Positions 8,326 to 17,700 of a DNA stretch of 64,000 nucleotides are shown here, in pieces (the first letter of the stretch is position 1; every line of letters starts with the position of its first letter). The position numbers and the translations under genes are program-made. The notes beneath the pieces were generated by a model. That model searched no databases, was not told the origin of the DNA, and saw only the letters and a list, made by a program, of their open reading frames with translations. Source of the stretch: Candidatus Nitrosoglobus terrae (GTDB taxonomy: Bacteria > Pseudomonadota > Gammaproteobacteria > Nitrosococcales > Nitrosococcaceae); assembly GCF_002356115.1 (NCBI RefSeq), contig NZ_AP014836.1, positions 1,313,001-1,377,000 on the forward strand, given 5' to 3'.

Positions 8326-10266
8326 TTATACCACTTTACGAAACGGACTCTCAGACTCATGAGTTATAGCGCTTTCCCCTTTAAGAGTTTGTCGTAAAAA
8401 TGCCTCAAACATCAAAAGAGACCAAATAGGTGCACTATAATCTCGTAATCCTGATAAATGCTGATCAACAAGCCGTTGCAGAGATTTCATCTCAAAAAAA
8501 CCAGTTTCAGTTAAATTTCTTCCAGTAACCACCGTCCGTACCCGTTCACGTAATGGTCCTCGAAACCAAGCTGCAAGGGGTACTGCAAAGCCCATTTTCG
8601 GCCGATACAAGATCTCATCCGAAAGATAAGGGCGTAAAGCTCGTTTAAATATATATTTACCTTCCCCGCTTTGATATTTAAGGCTAGGGTCAAGCGTCCC
8701 AACCCACTCTACAAGTGGATGATCTAATAACGGTACCCGTACTTCAAGCCCATGGGCCATGCTCGCCCGATCTACCTTAGTCAGGATATCTCCAGGTAAG
8801 TAAGTCTTCATATCTAAGTACTGTACCTGCAACAATGGGTGCTTAGGTCCATGGCAGGCATGCTCTTTTAAAACCTCCAGTGCGCTATAGCCTTGAAGAT
8901 CACGGCGCATATCTTCACTGAAAAAACTATTACGTAATCCCTCCGAGATTATCGCTACACTGTGAAAGTAAGCTTCAACAGTATCTCGTGCTAGTGCCTG
9001 AAAAGTGGTTTTAGCACGAAAAACGCGAGGAGCCCAATCCAGCTTGGGATAAATTCGCCCAAGCCTACCAAATAACGGTCGTCGTAAACTTAATGGTAAT
9101 AAATCACGTATTCGCTGCTCATGTAAGTGCCACCGGTAACGTCGATAGCCTGCGAAAAGCTCATCCCCTCCATCGCCAGATAAGGCAACTTTTACTTGTT
9201 GGCGAGCAAGCTCACAAACCCTATAGGTGGGAATTGCTGATGAGTCAGCATAAGGCTCATCATAAATTCCAGCTAAGCGATCAACCAGCCCAAAATCATC
9301 CTGATTCACCTGAGCATGGTAATGATCAGTACCATAGCGATGGGCGACTTGCTGTGCATAATTAGACTCATCAAATGCAGGGTCTGAAAACCCAATTGAG
9401 CAGGTATGTACCGGTTTATCCGAAAGCTGAGCCATCATCGCTACAACAGCACTGGAATCTACGCCTCCAGAGAGAAACGCACCCAGAGGTACGTCTGCAA
9501 TCAATCTAATATCGACCGCTTCACGAATCTTCTCAACTAAAGTCTTTTCTATGGTTTCTTCTAACTCTAATGCTCTTGGCTCAAAAATGGCATCCCAGTA
9601 TTGTCGTGGTTCTGGTATTACTGATCCCCGACATAACGTCAGCGTATGCCCCGGCGCTAACTTATGGACGCTAGAGAAAATAGTACGTGGATCTGGAATA
9701 TATCCAAAGGCAAAGTAATCTTCTACTGCTAAAGGATCAAGATGACGAGGTAAATCTGGGTGTACTAATAACGCCTTAAGCTCAGAGCCAAAAACTAAAC
9801 GCTTATCGGGCAGTAGTCCATAGTAAAGTGGTTTAATGCCTAATCTATCCCGAGCCAGAAAGACCGTTTCCTGTTTCCGATCCCATATAGCAAAGGCAAA
9901 CATGCCCCGGAAGCGATGTACACATTTCTCTCCCCACTCCTCCCAAGCGTGGACTATAACCTCTGTATCACATCGGGTGCGAAAAATATGGCCACGACGA
10001 CTCAGATCATCCATTAGCGCCTTAAAATTATAGATCTCACCATTGAAAATTACCCAAACTGTACCATCCTCATTACTCAATGGTTGATGACCAAAGGATA
10101 AATCAATGATAGAAAGACGGCGATGCGCAAAACCAATACCCGATTCAATATGAATGCCCCTATCATCTGGTCCTCGATGACTCTGAATATCATTCATACG
10201 AGAGAGAATGTCAGCGTCAATAGGACGGCGCTCGTAGAGATCAAAAATACCTGCTATGCCACACAT
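8326..10266 (-). CDS. XrtA-associated amidotransferase 1, asparagine synthetase-like (TIGR03108-like)
   Basis: 646 residues. The N-terminal class II glutamine amidotransferase domain begins with the nucleophile Cys2 (MCGIAGIF) and includes RGPDDRG near residue 31 and NGEIYN near 75. The C-terminal synthetase domain carries the ATP pyrophosphatase loop SGGVDSS at residues 266-272 and SGDGGDELFAGY. All catalytic elements are present. Asparagine synthetase-like enzymes of this clade are a constant part of exosortase A loci and are thought to amidate a sugar acid or similar group of the exopolysaccharide, not to make free asparagine. It stands 52 bp upstream of the glycosyltransferase and 67 bp from the 2-epimerase gene. 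Family call firm; substrate inferred from context. Confidence 0.9.
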   Translation of the reverse strand: MCGIAGIFDLYERRPIDADILSRMNDIQSHRGPDDRGIHIESGIGFAHRRLSIIDLSFGHQPLSNEDGTVWVIFNGEIYNFKALMDDLSRRGHIFRTRCDTEVIVHAWEEWGEKCVHRFRGMFAFAIWDRKQETVFLARDRLGIKPLYYGLLPDKRLVFGSELKALLVHPDLPRHLDPLAVEDYFAFGYIPDPRTIFSSVHKLAPGHTLTLCRGSVIPEPRQYWDAIFEPRALELEETIEKTLVEKIREAVDIRLIADVPLGAFLSGGVDSSAVVAMMAQLSDKPVHTCSIGFSDPAFDESNYAQQVAHRYGTDHYHAQVNQDDFGLVDRLAGIYDEPYADSSAIPTYRVCELARQQVKVALSGDGGDELFAGYRRYRWHLHEQRIRDLLPLSLRRPLFGRLGRIYPKLDWAPRVFRAKTTFQALARDTVEAYFHSVAIISEGLRNSFFSEDMRRDLQGYSALEVLKEHACHGPKHPLLQVQYLDMKTYLPGDILTKVDRASMAHGLEVRVPLLDHPLVEWVGTLDPSLKYQSGEGKYIFKRALRPYLSDEILYRPKMGFAVPLAAWFRGPLRERVRTVVTGRNLTETGFFEMKSLQRLVDQHLSGLRDYSAPIWSLLMFEAFLRQTLKGESAITHESESPFRKVV

Positions 10267-10333
10267 ACAAGAGTTTTGAAAAGTTATTTTTTCCTGAAAA
10301 CCACCCTATTATTGTTAGCGACCTATTTCCATC

Positions 10334-11470
10334 TTACTTTAGATCATCTAACCAACCCAACATAACATCTCGAATTCTAAAGGCAGCTTTTCCATCCCAA
10401 AACTCTGGAATACGGCCAGATTTCCCGCCTGTAGCTAAAATATCATCAACAATTGAAAGTACTCGTTCCAAAGCAATACCTGCGACTGTATTCGTTCCTT
10501 CTTCTACCGTAATAGGACGTTCCGTATTATCGCGTAAAGTGATACAAGGAATCCCCAAAGCAGTGGTTTCTTCTTGTACTCCTCCAGAATCTGTGAGTAC
10601 TAACCGAGCTTTCTTTAGTAATCCAAGCATCTCTAAATAACCTACTGGAGGGATAGGGAATATCCCCGGGATTTGTGCTAATTTTTGACGTAAACCACTT
10701 CGATCAAGCGCTGCATTTGTACGGGGGTGCACTGGAAAAACAATCGGGATACGCTCACTAATTTGCTGAAGTAGCAGAATTATACGCTGTAAGGTAGTAA
10801 TTTCATCTACATTAGATGGACGATGCAAGGTTAATATTGCATAGCCTTTAGCACAGGATTCTACCGCACCCTCTCCTCTAGATTTCATCAGTGTTTCTTT
10901 GGCTATAACTGCCTTTGAGCAATGATTAAATAGGCTATCAATCATAACATTGCCGACAAAGTGAATACGATGATCTTCTACACCCTCTCGCAATAAATTT
11001 CCCCTAGCCGACCGTTCAGTGGTAAACAATAGCTGGGCCAGCTGATCAGTTAAGACCCGATTTATCTCCTCTGGCATACTGCGATCAAAGCTGCGTAAAC
11101 CTGCCTCAACATGAATAACAGGGACTTGTTTCTTGGTAGCTACCAACGCGCAGGCAATGGTCGAGTTAACATCCCCGACCACTAATACTGCAACTGGATC
11201 TGTTGTTTCTATTATAGGTTCAAAACGTTGCATGATTTGCCCAGTCTGCCAGCCATGGCTACCGCTGCCAACTTCAAGATTAATATCCGGCTTAGGTATG
11301 CCCAGTTGCTGAAAAAATAGCAACTGCATGGCTGCATCATAGTGCTGCCCAGTATGTATTAAGCTTAAGGGTGCCAAACCATCAAGTGCTGCCATAATCG
11401 GTGCAATCTTCATAAAATTAGGCCGAGCACCCACAATACACATCACTGTTTTTTTAGGCAGACTCATCAC
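10334..11470 (-). CDS. wecB: UDP-N-acetylglucosamine 2-epimerase (non-hydrolysing)
   Basis: 378 residues, the usual length. Signature elements are in order: VGARPNFMKIAP near the N-terminus, TGQHYD, EAGLRSFDRSMPEEINR (catalytic Asp/Glu region), HPRTN and DSGGVQEE near residue 290. The enzyme interconverts UDP-GlcNAc and UDP-ManNAc in the cytoplasm, so the exopolysaccharide probably contains ManNAc or a sugar derived from it such as ManNAcA. No UDP-ManNAc dehydrogenase is seen in the window, so either ManNAc itself is used or the dehydrogenase lies elsewhere. The gene is 35 bp from the upstream glycosyltransferase, consistent with one transcript. Confidence 0.92.
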   Translation of the reverse strand: MMSLPKKTVMCIVGARPNFMKIAPIMAALDGLAPLSLIHTGQHYDAAMQLLFFQQLGIPKPDINLEVGSGSHGWQTGQIMQRFEPIIETTDPVAVLVVGDVNSTIACALVATKKQVPVIHVEAGLRSFDRSMPEEINRVLTDQLAQLLFTTERSARGNLLREGVEDHRIHFVGNVMIDSLFNHCSKAVIAKETLMKSRGEGAVESCAKGYAILTLHRPSNVDEITTLQRIILLLQQISERIPIVFPVHPRTNAALDRSGLRQKLAQIPGIFPIPPVGYLEMLGLLKKARLVLTDSGGVQEETTALGIPCITLRDNTERPITVEEGTNTVAGIALERVLSIVDDILATGGKSGRIPEFWDGKAAFRIRDVMLGWLDDLK

Positions 11471-11505
11471 TTTACTTCTTGTTATTAGTTATTTATAGCT
11501 AAATT

Positions 11506-12696
11506 TTAAGTCTGAGCTTCTAGTAAAGAATCATATAATGCAGTATAGCGAGCTACCATGGATTTAATCCCAAATTTCTCTTCAGCGCGCTGGCGTGCTG
11601 TATGACCATGCATTCTTATCAATTCTCGATTATCAACATAATTGACTAAAGCTCCCGATATAGCTTGGGGATCAGCGGCAGGTACCAAAACCCCAGTTAC
11701 AGAATCTATCACTAATTCTGGATTTCCTCCTACATGGGTGGCCACTACAGGTAAACCTGTTGCCATGGCCTCTAATATAGTGTTGGAAATTCCTTCTGCT
11801 AACGAAGGCAAAGTAAATATATCCATAGCTTGTAACAATACGGGTATATCGTCACGATCACCTGCTAACCAAACAAGATGAGTAAGATCTGACTCTGCAA
11901 TAAGGGCTTCAATCTTAGGATGCAGAGATCCAGCGCCTACAATAACAAGTCGTAAATAATTTTTACCACTTGGTATTTGATTCACTAATTTTACAAAAGC
12001 GTGCACTAAAGTAACTTGATCCTTAATAGGTTCAAGCCGGCCAACAGTCCCAATTACTAAACTGTCTTCACTGGCAAATCCTGTGGGTAATACTGAGAGA
12101 TCTCGCTTAGGATAAAAACGTTCTGTGTCAACACCATTACAAATAGGATTGATACGGGAAAGTGGTACATTTACTCCTTGATGTAAATAGTTAGCAATAT
12201 GTTGTGATACCGCAATATATTGATGTATTAACGGTTGATGTAAGCGACGTAACCAGCGATAGCGCCAATTTTTTCCCTCCGGATCCTGAACATCCCAGCC
12301 ATGCTCACCATGAATGCGTGCTCTTACTCCTGCTAGTGCAGCAGATCCTTGCATTTCCAAGGCCGCAAGGTTCCGCGTATGAATAATGTCAGGTTTAATA
12401 TTACGTATCAGCCGCCAAAATCGAAAGTAAATGGCTATATCCTTCCCTTCTCGTTTATGCAATGCATAGATAGGCAAATTAGGCTGTTGAATACGCTGAG
12501 CAAAAATTGATGAGAAATCTCGCAGGCAAATGATAATATGCTGATACCTATCAGCAGTATGATTAATCAGATTAACAAGCCCATTTTCTAAGCCACCTAT
12601 TTGCAACCGGAAGATCACATGGGCAATCACGGGTCGATTTTTATGGTTAAAAACCACAGCATAGGGCTGACCTCTTCTTAGAGAAGATACAATCAT
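11506..12696 (-). CDS. PEP-CTERM/EpsH1-associated sugar transferase (TIGR03088-like)
   Basis: 396 residues. The N-terminal HVIFRLQIGGLENGLVNLI, then DIIHTRNLAALE and RIHGEHGWDVQDPEG, define one of the two XrtA-linked GT4 subfamilies. The donor site is visible as IGTVGRLEPIKDQ and FTLPSLAEGISNTILEAMA. It sits 17 bp downstream of the exosortase gene, as in other exosortase A loci. It probably transfers a sugar to the growing lipid-linked exopolysaccharide unit on the cytoplasmic face. The start at 12696 gives a short extension ahead of the conserved part; a later start near the HVIFRLQ segment is possible. Sugar specificity unknown. Confidence 0.87.
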   Translation of the reverse strand: MIVSSLRRGQPYAVVFNHKNRPVIAHVIFRLQIGGLENGLVNLINHTADRYQHIIICLRDFSSIFAQRIQQPNLPIYALHKREGKDIAIYFRFWRLIRNIKPDIIHTRNLAALEMQGSAALAGVRARIHGEHGWDVQDPEGKNWRYRWLRRLHQPLIHQYIAVSQHIANYLHQGVNVPLSRINPICNGVDTERFYPKRDLSVLPTGFASEDSLVIGTVGRLEPIKDQVTLVHAFVKLVNQIPSGKNYLRLVIVGAGSLHPKIEALIAESDLTHLVWLAGDRDDIPVLLQAMDIFTLPSLAEGISNTILEAMATGLPVVATHVGGNPELVIDSVTGVLVPAADPQAISGALVNYVDNRELIRMHGHTARQRAEEKFGIKSMVARYTALYDSLLEAQT

Positions 12697-12713
12697 TGAT
12701 TTTATGCTTTTCT

Positions 12714-14288
12714 CTAATTTTGCTTACAAGCAAGCATGGAACTAGGCACTGAAATTACTGGCATACCATTTAAAAATTTTGATAACAACGCGCGAGCCTC
12801 CTCTATCTCACTATCATCTTGGCTATCGGCAGCTACTGCAATAAGCATAGAACCTCTAGTTTGCTGAGTTAGGTGAGCCCAAGATTCAAGAAATTTAGCT
12901 TTTATAGGATTTATCGCCAATTGACCTGCAATATCATACCAATGCCAGACTACACGTACTGTATTAGCGGAACGCATTACAGTTTCATGAACCTGAAAAT
13001 CGCTATTATCTAAAGAAACTACGCGATCATTTTCCGCTATTCGACGCCATCTCTCCTCATCATAAAGATGATTCTGAGAGCTAACAAGTTCAACCCCTTG
13101 GTGTTCCTGTGCGTAATAGATCACCAGAAGCTGCACCGAGTTGCCATCCGACAGATAGGTGCGACGGATACTTTGATCCATCTGTAGAAAATTGGGCTCC
13201 CATATATCTACCGGAGTCGAAGGACCCACCCAATTGTATTGCCCATTAGGAATGGATATCGCGCAATCAGTAGCAAACTTTTGGGGTTTTAATAGCGCAC
13301 TGCTACCTACAGGGCCTACCCCCGCTATTATTAGGAGGATGATACTCGTTAGAATTAATTTTCTGATTAAATAAGGATTATTGTCTCTAACAGAGCTAGG
13401 CTGCTTTTTAGCTAATGAAACTCCACTGTTGTTGTGATTAATTTCACGCCAAAAAGATCCAATCCAAAAAAGTAAAAACATGACAATACCAAAAAAAATC
13501 CATCCGTAAATAATATGATCTACTCCGGTAGCAAGTTTCATATTACTTAGATGAGCCAGCATTATAATACCGTATGCACGAATACCGTTAGCAATAATAG
13601 GCACAATAACAGCGGCAATAATAAATAGCGCTCGACGCCAATAGCTATAATAATTCAGATAGGCGTAGAGCGTACCAAGAGCAACTGAGGCAATCAGATA
13701 ACGCACGCCGCTACAGGCCTCTGCGACAACGAAAGTCCCAGATGGAATCACTAAATAACGCCCTTCCCAGTAAACGGGTATTCTACAGAATTGTAGGCCT
13801 TTAACAGCAAAAGCGGCTGTAAAATCTTGTAATGGTGGGATTAATGCTTCACCTAGAGGTACCGCAAAAAACAAATATGCAAGCGGAAAGGCAAGTGCAC
13901 GCACCACCTTATCTCCAAGCATTCCCCATACCATCACCAAAAGCATAGCCATTAACAGTAGTTGTTTAGCAAATAGCACATCAGCAGCCTTAGCAAACAA
14001 CCATCCTATGGTTAATAGCAGCATTGGTAACGCAGCAATGAGTCGAGGCCTTGGCTGAAGCTGACGAAGTATTTCCCGTCGTGTCCAAATCATATAGGCA
14101 CTGATCGGGAAAACAAGCATACCATGGGCAAAAGTCTCAGAACGCCACCAAATAGCCGTGATAGAAGTTATAGTACTAAAATAAAGTAGCAATAGGCTTA
14201 TAAGTGCTAGACTGGTAACTCCTGCCGCTAATGTCCAGCCAGAGACCCAATCTAATCGTTCTTTATATCCTTGCATCACAAAACTCAT
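12714..14288 (-). CDS. xrtA: Exosortase A with fused EpsI domain
   Basis: 524 residues. Residues 20-280 are the exosortase core with about eight membrane helices. The proposed catalytic triad is intact: Cys192 in AEACSGVRYL, Arg237 in ANGIRAYG and His258 in GVDHIIYG. Residues about 310-524 form an EpsI-type periplasmic domain after one more helix; this fusion is normal for the EpsH/XrtA branch. The enzyme is predicted to cut PEP-CTERM proteins at the inner membrane near the Pro-Glu-Pro motif and pass them on for surface attachment. It overlaps the upstream glycosyltransferase by ATGA (14285-14288), a tight translational coupling. The PEP-CTERM protein at 30176 is its only substrate within the window. 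Assignment is firm from motifs and neighbours. Confidence 0.93.
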   Translation of the reverse strand: MSFVMQGYKERLDWVSGWTLAAGVTSLALISLLLLYFSTITSITAIWWRSETFAHGMLVFPISAYMIWTRREILRQLQPRPRLIAALPMLLLTIGWLFAKAADVLFAKQLLLMAMLLVMVWGMLGDKVVRALAFPLAYLFFAVPLGEALIPPLQDFTAAFAVKGLQFCRIPVYWEGRYLVIPSGTFVVAEACSGVRYLIASVALGTLYAYLNYYSYWRRALFIIAAVIVPIIANGIRAYGIIMLAHLSNMKLATGVDHIIYGWIFFGIVMFLLFWIGSFWREINHNNSGVSLAKKQPSSVRDNNPYLIRKLILTSIILLIIAGVGPVGSSALLKPQKFATDCAISIPNGQYNWVGPSTPVDIWEPNFLQMDQSIRRTYLSDGNSVQLLVIYYAQEHQGVELVSSQNHLYDEERWRRIAENDRVVSLDNSDFQVHETVMRSANTVRVVWHWYDIAGQLAINPIKAKFLESWAHLTQQTRGSMLIAVAADSQDDSEIEEARALLSKFLNGMPVISVPSSMLACKQN

Positions 14289-15508
14289 TGGTAACCTCCT
14301 CTAGCATGGCGACTATTGAGTAATTCCCCAAAACGTTCAAGATGGCTATTCCAGCAATAATTTTGCAGAACATGCCTCCGTCCAGATAAACCTGCACTAG
14401 ATTCATCCCCATTTACCAGCAGATTTATTGTTTTTTCCTTTAATTCTTCAGGGGTTATACCGATTAGATAGCGACATATCTGTGGTAAATCAATACCTTC
14501 TTCAGCCTCCGGAGTTGCAATGACGGGCCGCGCCATAGCCATAGCTTCCAGCATTTTATTTTGAACCCCACGGGCAATACGCAGCGGTACTGCTACTATA
14601 TAGGCATGGGCCAAATAAGGACGAACATCCGTAACCGTACCCGTTACATAGACCTGAGGATAAGCTGCAAGACGACGAACTGCCTTAGTTGGCTGTGCAC
14701 CAACGATATAAAAACAGGCTGAAGGAACTACTTCCAAAATTTTCAGAAAAACTGATTTAACAAACCAAATAACCGCATCAACATTAGGGCGATAATTCAT
14801 TGCTCCAGTAAACACAATGACTTGCTGATTAGACTCATAAGGAGAGGGATAATGTCGATCGGGTGAGAAAAAATCAGTATCAACCCCATTCGAAACATAA
14901 GCAACTCGATGGGCTACCTCTGGGGCTAAGCGACAAAATAGCTTAGCTTCGGCTTGAGAAACAAATACAGAAGTCTTTACTTGAGCAGCTATCTGTCGTT
15001 CAAAAGCCAACAATGTACGTGCTTCACGACGGTAGATCCATGAAAAAGGAGGCATAGATGCTCTGCTATAGATGCGCCACTTCTCTGAATCTACATCAAC
15101 AAAATCCACTATAATTGGAATTTCCGGCGAAAGAATAGGTAGATACTGCGCCATCGTAGAGGAGAATATCACCACGCCTTCTAACGAGTACCGCATAGCA
15201 ATATCTTGTACCCATTGTTTCATATGCCGATCTTCATAATAAGACAAGCCAAGAGGCTTCCCAATTATAAGCCCTTTCAAAGAGCGGGCTAGCGCTAACC
15301 TAGGCGATAAAGGTCGTAAAAACACCTCACCTGTACATAATTTCTGCAGATCAGTAGTATATTTCCAATCGGAGCCATCATCTACAAAAGCCCCCATATG
15401 TACACGATAGCGCTGAGCAAGGAAGTGCAATAAGTGATAGGAACGTATTTTATCCCCCTTATTGGGCGGGAACGGTATTCGGTGTGCAAGAAACAGTAAA
15501 TCACCCAT
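14285..15508 (-). CDS. PEP-CTERM/EpsH1-associated sugar transferase (TIGR03087-like)
   Basis: 407 residues. The N-terminus LFLAHRIPFPPNKGDKIRS followed by HLLHFLAQRYRVH is diagnostic of the second XrtA-linked glycosyltransferase subfamily. GT-B donor-site features follow: VFTGAMNYRPNVDAVIWF and VQNKMLEAMAMARPVIAT. It overlaps the exosortase start by four bases and lies eight bases after the FemAB-like gene, so it is in the core of the operon. It is a cytoplasmic glycosyltransferase for exopolysaccharide assembly; donor and linkage are unknown. Confidence 0.88.
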   Translation of the reverse strand: MGDLLFLAHRIPFPPNKGDKIRSYHLLHFLAQRYRVHMGAFVDDGSDWKYTTDLQKLCTGEVFLRPLSPRLALARSLKGLIIGKPLGLSYYEDRHMKQWVQDIAMRYSLEGVVIFSSTMAQYLPILSPEIPIIVDFVDVDSEKWRIYSRASMPPFSWIYRREARTLLAFERQIAAQVKTSVFVSQAEAKLFCRLAPEVAHRVAYVSNGVDTDFFSPDRHYPSPYESNQQVIVFTGAMNYRPNVDAVIWFVKSVFLKILEVVPSACFYIVGAQPTKAVRRLAAYPQVYVTGTVTDVRPYLAHAYIVAVPLRIARGVQNKMLEAMAMARPVIATPEAEEGIDLPQICRYLIGITPEELKEKTINLLVNGDESSAGLSGRRHVLQNYCWNSHLERFGELLNSRHARGGYQ

Positions 15509-15516
15509 AGAACTAT

Positions 15517-16578
15517 TTACCCAAGATTGCGTGCAATTCTAGGCCCTATCAACCAAGTAAGGGGAATGGGTAGTCGCTGCCAAGCTTTAACAAAGAAGCG
15601 ATAACGTGGGTTAAGGGGATTTTTTTCTGGTATCTTATTGGCTTTAATCAGTTTATATTCATAGTGTAGCGGCTTAGGCTCAAACCCCCAATGAGTTTTA
15701 AACCGATAGGATCCCGTATTAAGCTTGCTACGCCCATAGTCAAACATCTGTATGCCTCTTTCAGAAGCCCGTCGCATTAGCTCCCAGTACATAAAATCAT
15801 TCGCTTTAAAGTCCCTAGCGCTTGCAATCCCTCCTCCATAATAAGGAAGGACTTCATCACGAAAATAAAAACTCATCACACTGCTTACTGGACGCTCATT
15901 GTGAAGAATCGTCAACACTTCACAGCGATCACCAAACACCTTCTTCAGCACTTTAAAATAATATTTCGGAAAAACTGGCGTACCCAAATTGCGTACACTT
16001 TCAGAATACATACGAAAAAAACGTTCTATATTATCTGTATCAATTACACTGACTAATCCTGATTCTATCCCTTTACGCACTATCGCTCGTTGCTTACGTG
16101 GAATTGCTCCTAGATTTTTTTCTGGATCAGGATCAATAGGTTTGCGAAATGTCACATAAAGATCAGATCTAGGCCAATTTGGATAACGGGGCTGAAGATT
16201 ACGTAGCTCCAGATAATCTACGCCTAAATGCCAAGCTAACCTGCCGGCAGCTGCTTCTAAAGCTTGACAAGCTTTTTCAGATCCTACGGCTCCCCCATAA
16301 ACACAAAAAGGTGTTGATATCAGCGCATCTCCAAATAATCGGCTACGAACGCGCCCTAAAGGCAATATCCCTATAATTTTTCCATCCTCTTCTGCATAAA
16401 AATAATAAGTTTTATGCTGATAAACTTGCTCAAGCACTTCTCTCCAGCCAGCTAAGTGGAAAAAGGTTGCCTCTGGATGAGCCTCCACAAACTCATCCCA
16501 GCGGATTTCTTCTGCTTTAGTTAAAGTGCAAACCCTTAAAGAAGGCTCTTTGCTTTTTTGAGCTATAGTATTAATCAT
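15517..16578 (-). CDS. FemAB-related protein of the XrtA/PEP-CTERM system (TIGR03019-like)
   Basis: 353 residues with the paired GNAT-like fold of the FemAB family. Visible elements are FVEAHPEATFFHLAGW near residue 30, YGGAVGSEKAC and, in the second half, PYYGGGIASARDFKANDFMYWEL and FDYGRSKLNTGSYRFK. FemAB relatives transfer aminoacyl or acyl groups. The exosortase-linked clade always occurs in these loci, probably for modification of the exopolysaccharide or of a linked component; its reaction is not established. The gene is six bases from the deacetylase and eight from the glycosyltransferase, so co-transcription is near certain. Confidence 0.88.
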   Translation of the reverse strand: MINTIAQKSKEPSLRVCTLTKAEEIRWDEFVEAHPEATFFHLAGWREVLEQVYQHKTYYFYAEEDGKIIGILPLGRVRSRLFGDALISTPFCVYGGAVGSEKACQALEAAAGRLAWHLGVDYLELRNLQPRYPNWPRSDLYVTFRKPIDPDPEKNLGAIPRKQRAIVRKGIESGLVSVIDTDNIERFFRMYSESVRNLGTPVFPKYYFKVLKKVFGDRCEVLTILHNERPVSSVMSFYFRDEVLPYYGGGIASARDFKANDFMYWELMRRASERGIQMFDYGRSKLNTGSYRFKTHWGFEPKPLHYEYKLIKANKIPEKNPLNPRYRFFVKAWQRLPIPLTWLIGPRIARNLG

Positions 16579-16584
16579 CTGGAT

Positions 16585-17433
16585 TTAAATTTTTGATGCA
16601 AACACTCGATCCATGCGATCCCATTGGAAATCTTTTAGCAATTGTAATAATCGCTGCTCCATATGCTGGAGATTAAGATAATGTCGAACACGCGTTTTTA
16701 TATTAATTCCTTGCTGACGCGGTTGATCAGGATCGATTTCCCAAGGATGGAAATAAAAAATACTGGGCTGATTATCATGCTGATTAACTCTACGTAATGC
16801 CCAGCGAAATAAATGATAGGGAAGAAGACGAAAATATCCTCCTCCTCCACAAGGAAACTTATAGCCAAATATCTCTACGGTAGTTACAGGAATCTCAAGA
16901 ATAGGGGCTTGTGTAGATCGAAAGGCAAAACGAGGCGCTTCCGGCATACCGTAAAGATCATGGTAGATGGGGTAAATGCTCGAACTATAACAATAGCCTA
17001 CTTCTGCTAATACCTCATGTGCCCACAGATTATCTCGACCAATAGAATAACTTGCTGCACGATATCCCACCACTGGAGTACCTGATAGATCTTCTAATAA
17101 CTTTCGGGTACGCAATACATCTTCTCGAAAGCTCTCTTGATCCTGCGCGGTTACTCTTACGTGGGAAAACCCATGGGAGGCAAGCTCATGGCCTGCGGTT
17201 ACAATACGCTGTATCAGAGCAGGATAACGCTCAGCTACCCAGCCCAACATAAAAAAAGTACCATGTACCTCATGATCCGCAAAGAGCTGCAGTATCCGGT
17301 CCGTATTTTGCTCAACACGGCATGGCAAGGAATCCCAAGAACTACGGGTAACCACCGTTTCAAAAGCGGATACCTGAAAATAATCTTCCACATCCACCGT
17401 CATTGCATTAGTGATTGGGTTGAGTTGTTCCAA
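16585..17433 (-). CDS. XrtA-system polysaccharide deacetylase with DUF3473 (TIGR03006-like)
   Basis: 282 residues. The conserved start TVDVEDYFQVSAFE (residues 12-25) carries the metal/catalytic Asp residues of the NodB fold in the form typical of this exosortase clade. SHGFSHVRV (His87, His91) is the second metal motif, and the C-terminal YFHPWEIDPDQPR is the DUF3473 hallmark. A start at residue 11 is possible, since conservation begins there. It would remove N-acetyl groups from the exopolysaccharide, altering its charge. It is the first gene of the FemAB-glycosyltransferase-exosortase run; a gap of 267 bp separates it from the outer-membrane protein gene upstream. Confidence 0.9.
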   Translation of the reverse strand: MEQLNPITNAMTVDVEDYFQVSAFETVVTRSSWDSLPCRVEQNTDRILQLFADHEVHGTFFMLGWVAERYPALIQRIVTAGHELASHGFSHVRVTAQDQESFREDVLRTRKLLEDLSGTPVVGYRAASYSIGRDNLWAHEVLAEVGYCYSSSIYPIYHDLYGMPEAPRFAFRSTQAPILEIPVTTVEIFGYKFPCGGGGYFRLLPYHLFRWALRRVNQHDNQPSIFYFHPWEIDPDQPRQQGINIKTRVRHYLNLQHMEQRLLQLLKDFQWDRMDRVFASKI

Positions 17434-17700
17434 ATAAAAACTCCCTAAACAGTACCTACTAAGAATAGATGAATAACATTAGCAATTCTCTCGTTTCAAA
17501 ATCACTCAGAAGTCTTAATTTTTATGCCTATCCCAAGATAAAACCAAAACAAGAGAGCATCTCAGCGCTCGATATTTTTCTACTCCTTCTCCTTATAGAT
17601 AATGCTATCAGCCATCAAGGGGTACAACCATCTTAAAGATATGTATCGGCTTTAATCATCCAGACATGAGCTTTAATCAATAGTTATTTAATAACTCATT